A program made the position numbers and the translations under genes. The notes under the pieces are model-generated. The model saw only the letters and a list, made by a program, of their open reading frames with translations, was not told where the DNA came from and searched no databases. Of a stretch of DNA of 64,000 nt, positions 63,010 through 64,000 are shown in pieces (the first letter of the stretch is position 1; each line of letters begins with the position of its first letter). Source of the stretch: Symsagittifera roscoffensis (lineage: Eukaryota > Xenacoelomorpha > Acoela > Convolutidae); NCBI RefSeq assembly GCF_963678635.1, contig NC_087062.1:61233584-61297583 (forward strand). Direction: 5' to 3'.

Positions 63010-64000
63010 ATGGCAGACAGGCTCTGGAAATCCATGCCCGCGGCCCTGAAAAAGCCCACTCTCGATGAGCTGTACAGACGCCTGAGGGACCTGGATTATA
63101 CCCAGATAGACGAGAGAATGGCGGTAATGCTGAATGCCATCCTCCAGTTGGAAGAACAGGGTGAGTGCAGGGAGTCTGCGACGGAGGCTGTCTTGATGGT
63201 CGGCTACACCACCGAGGGAATATCAAATCAGGAACAGACCAGATGGTTGTCTTGGAATGTGGATGGAGGAGTAAGGGGCTTTGACTTGGCAAGGAATCCT
63301 GGCCTGAGTAACAATACCGAATATGGCGCAGGAGAATTCCCACTACCAACTAGGCCATCAGCAAGATCGACAGGCCAGAGCTCGAGTAAGGTGCCATCGA
63401 TGACGCGAGCGCAACAGACGACTGAGGCATATCCGGATCTTGGTGTTCTAAAGAAAGAGCTCGAGAAGACGCAGAGGGAAAGGAACAAGGCGGTCATCGA
63501 ACGAGATCAAACTCTGAGGTTGCTTGAGATGCTGCTGGCTGAACATCAGCAGGAACTAAGGGTGCGGGAGAATGCCGCGAATTGTGAGCAACTGAAGTCG
63601 GAGATGGAGAGGATAGAACAACGACAACGTGAACTTGATGCACAGAAGGGAGCCAGGCCAAAGGAGCGAGTGGTTACCAGCTCGAGGCCAGAGTCACGCA
63701 TGGAAGTGGATGAAGCCCCCAGGGCAAGAGGACGGTTCAACCTTGACCGCGAGGCTCGAGAACACATGAGTGAAGGGTTGGAAGTCTGGATACCGAATGA
63801 AGCAACGTCCTCCTTGCGTAGCTTAGAAACGCAACCCATACGCCCGCTGATGGATGTGGTACTGCCGGGATATACCCCAACCTCGACCTCGAGCGGCAGT
63901 CAGGTGAGCGGCAGCTCATCGCGTCTGAAGGAGCTGAGCGAGAGATTGCGGCAGAGAAGTCGTGAAAGTTCGGCAAGGGCGGAGCTTCCTCCAACGTGGA
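63010..64000 (+). CDS. Gypsy element 2: 3' ORF with coiled coil (runs off the window)
   Basis: An ATG at 63,010 in a good initiation context (A at -3, G at +4) opens 330 codons with no stop to the window end. It starts MADRLWKSMPAALKKPTLDE, has a coiled coil at about residues 140-215 (LKKELEKTQRERNKAVIERD and QQELRVRENAANCEQLKSEM), a Pro/Arg linker (SRPESRMEVDEAPRARGRFN) and EGLEVWIPNEA, then a Ser-rich stretch. It matches the coiled-coil block of the decayed copy at 37.1-37.6 kb, where the following region contains the SGNH-like GxND sequence. The same continuation can be predicted beyond 64,000. No env signature (signal peptide or membrane anchor) is seen in the visible part. Confidence 0.75.
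   Translation, partial: MADRLWKSMPAALKKPTLDELYRRLRDLDYTQIDERMAVMLNAILQLEEQGECRESATEAVLMVGYTTEGISNQEQTRWLSWNVDGGVRGFDLARNPGLSNNTEYGAGEFPLPTRPSARSTGQSSSKVPSMTRAQQTTEAYPDLGVLKKELEKTQRERNKAVIERDQTLRLLEMLLAEHQQELRVRENAANCEQLKSEMERIEQRQRELDAQKGARPKERVVTSSRPESRMEVDEAPRARGRFNLDREAREHMSEGLEVWIPNEATSSLRSLETQPIRPLMDVVLPGYTPTSTSSGSQVSGSSSRLKELSERLRQRSRESSARAELPPTW

Noticed and set aside
63010-64000. Envelope gene for the Gypsy element
   Set aside because: The visible 330 codons have coiled-coil and disordered character with no signal peptide or membrane anchor. The older copy suggests a different, SGNH-like continuation.

Overview
This window is eukaryotic and almost certainly from an invertebrate animal. 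It holds split genes with GT-AG introns and TTTCAG-type acceptors, a Cys-loop ligand-gated ion channel gene, two BEL/Pao and two Gypsy LTR retrotransposon copies, at least two other reverse transcriptase lineages, Helitron-like ends, tRNA-derived repeats and abundant satellite DNA. The species cannot be named from the sequence alone. There are no bacterial operons, CRISPR arrays or rRNA.

Layout. 1-11.1 kb: AT-rich repeats, mainly a tandem array of ~1.6 kb units (2.56-8.47 kb), plus a possible signal-peptide exon at 1994-2057. 11.1-17.6 kb: exons of a nicotinic-type Cys-loop subunit on the + strand (TM1-TM3, MX helix, TM4, acidic tyrosine-rich tail); one intron holds a decayed LINE. 17.6-24.4 kb: repeats and a broken copy of the 33-kb gene. 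24.4-28.6 kb: a heavily decayed BEL/Pao element on the - strand with an internal triplicated segment. 28.7-33 kb: ~165-bp satellite units, a ~1.09 kb tandem duplication and Helitron-like 3' ends. 33.2-34.5 kb: an intact but unrecognised 430-codon gene on the - strand.

35.1-39.5 kb: a decayed - strand Gypsy copy. 39.5-44.7 kb: a non-LTR-type reverse transcriptase relic on the - strand whose 3' half is tandemly duplicated and carries 77-bp minisatellites. 45.8-48.9 kb: a second, much better preserved BEL/Pao element on the - strand, truncated at its 5' side. 49.7-50.2 kb: another fragment of the same RT family, on +. About 51.4 kb to the window end: a very large + strand Gypsy element with a repeat-rich leader, gag, protease, RT, RNase H, integrase, a C-terminal extension ending in a macro-domain-like module, and a separate 3' ORF that runs off the window.

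The most interesting observation is that the two Gypsy copies share an unusual 3' half in the same order: integrase, acidic linker, macro-like module, then a further ORF with a coiled-coil-like start. In the older copy that ORF region continues into a sequence with an SGNH-hydrolase-like GxND signature. This suggests a giant Gypsy lineage carrying accessory, possibly enzymatic, modules. The domain calls come from reading motifs by eye and need profile or structure searches.
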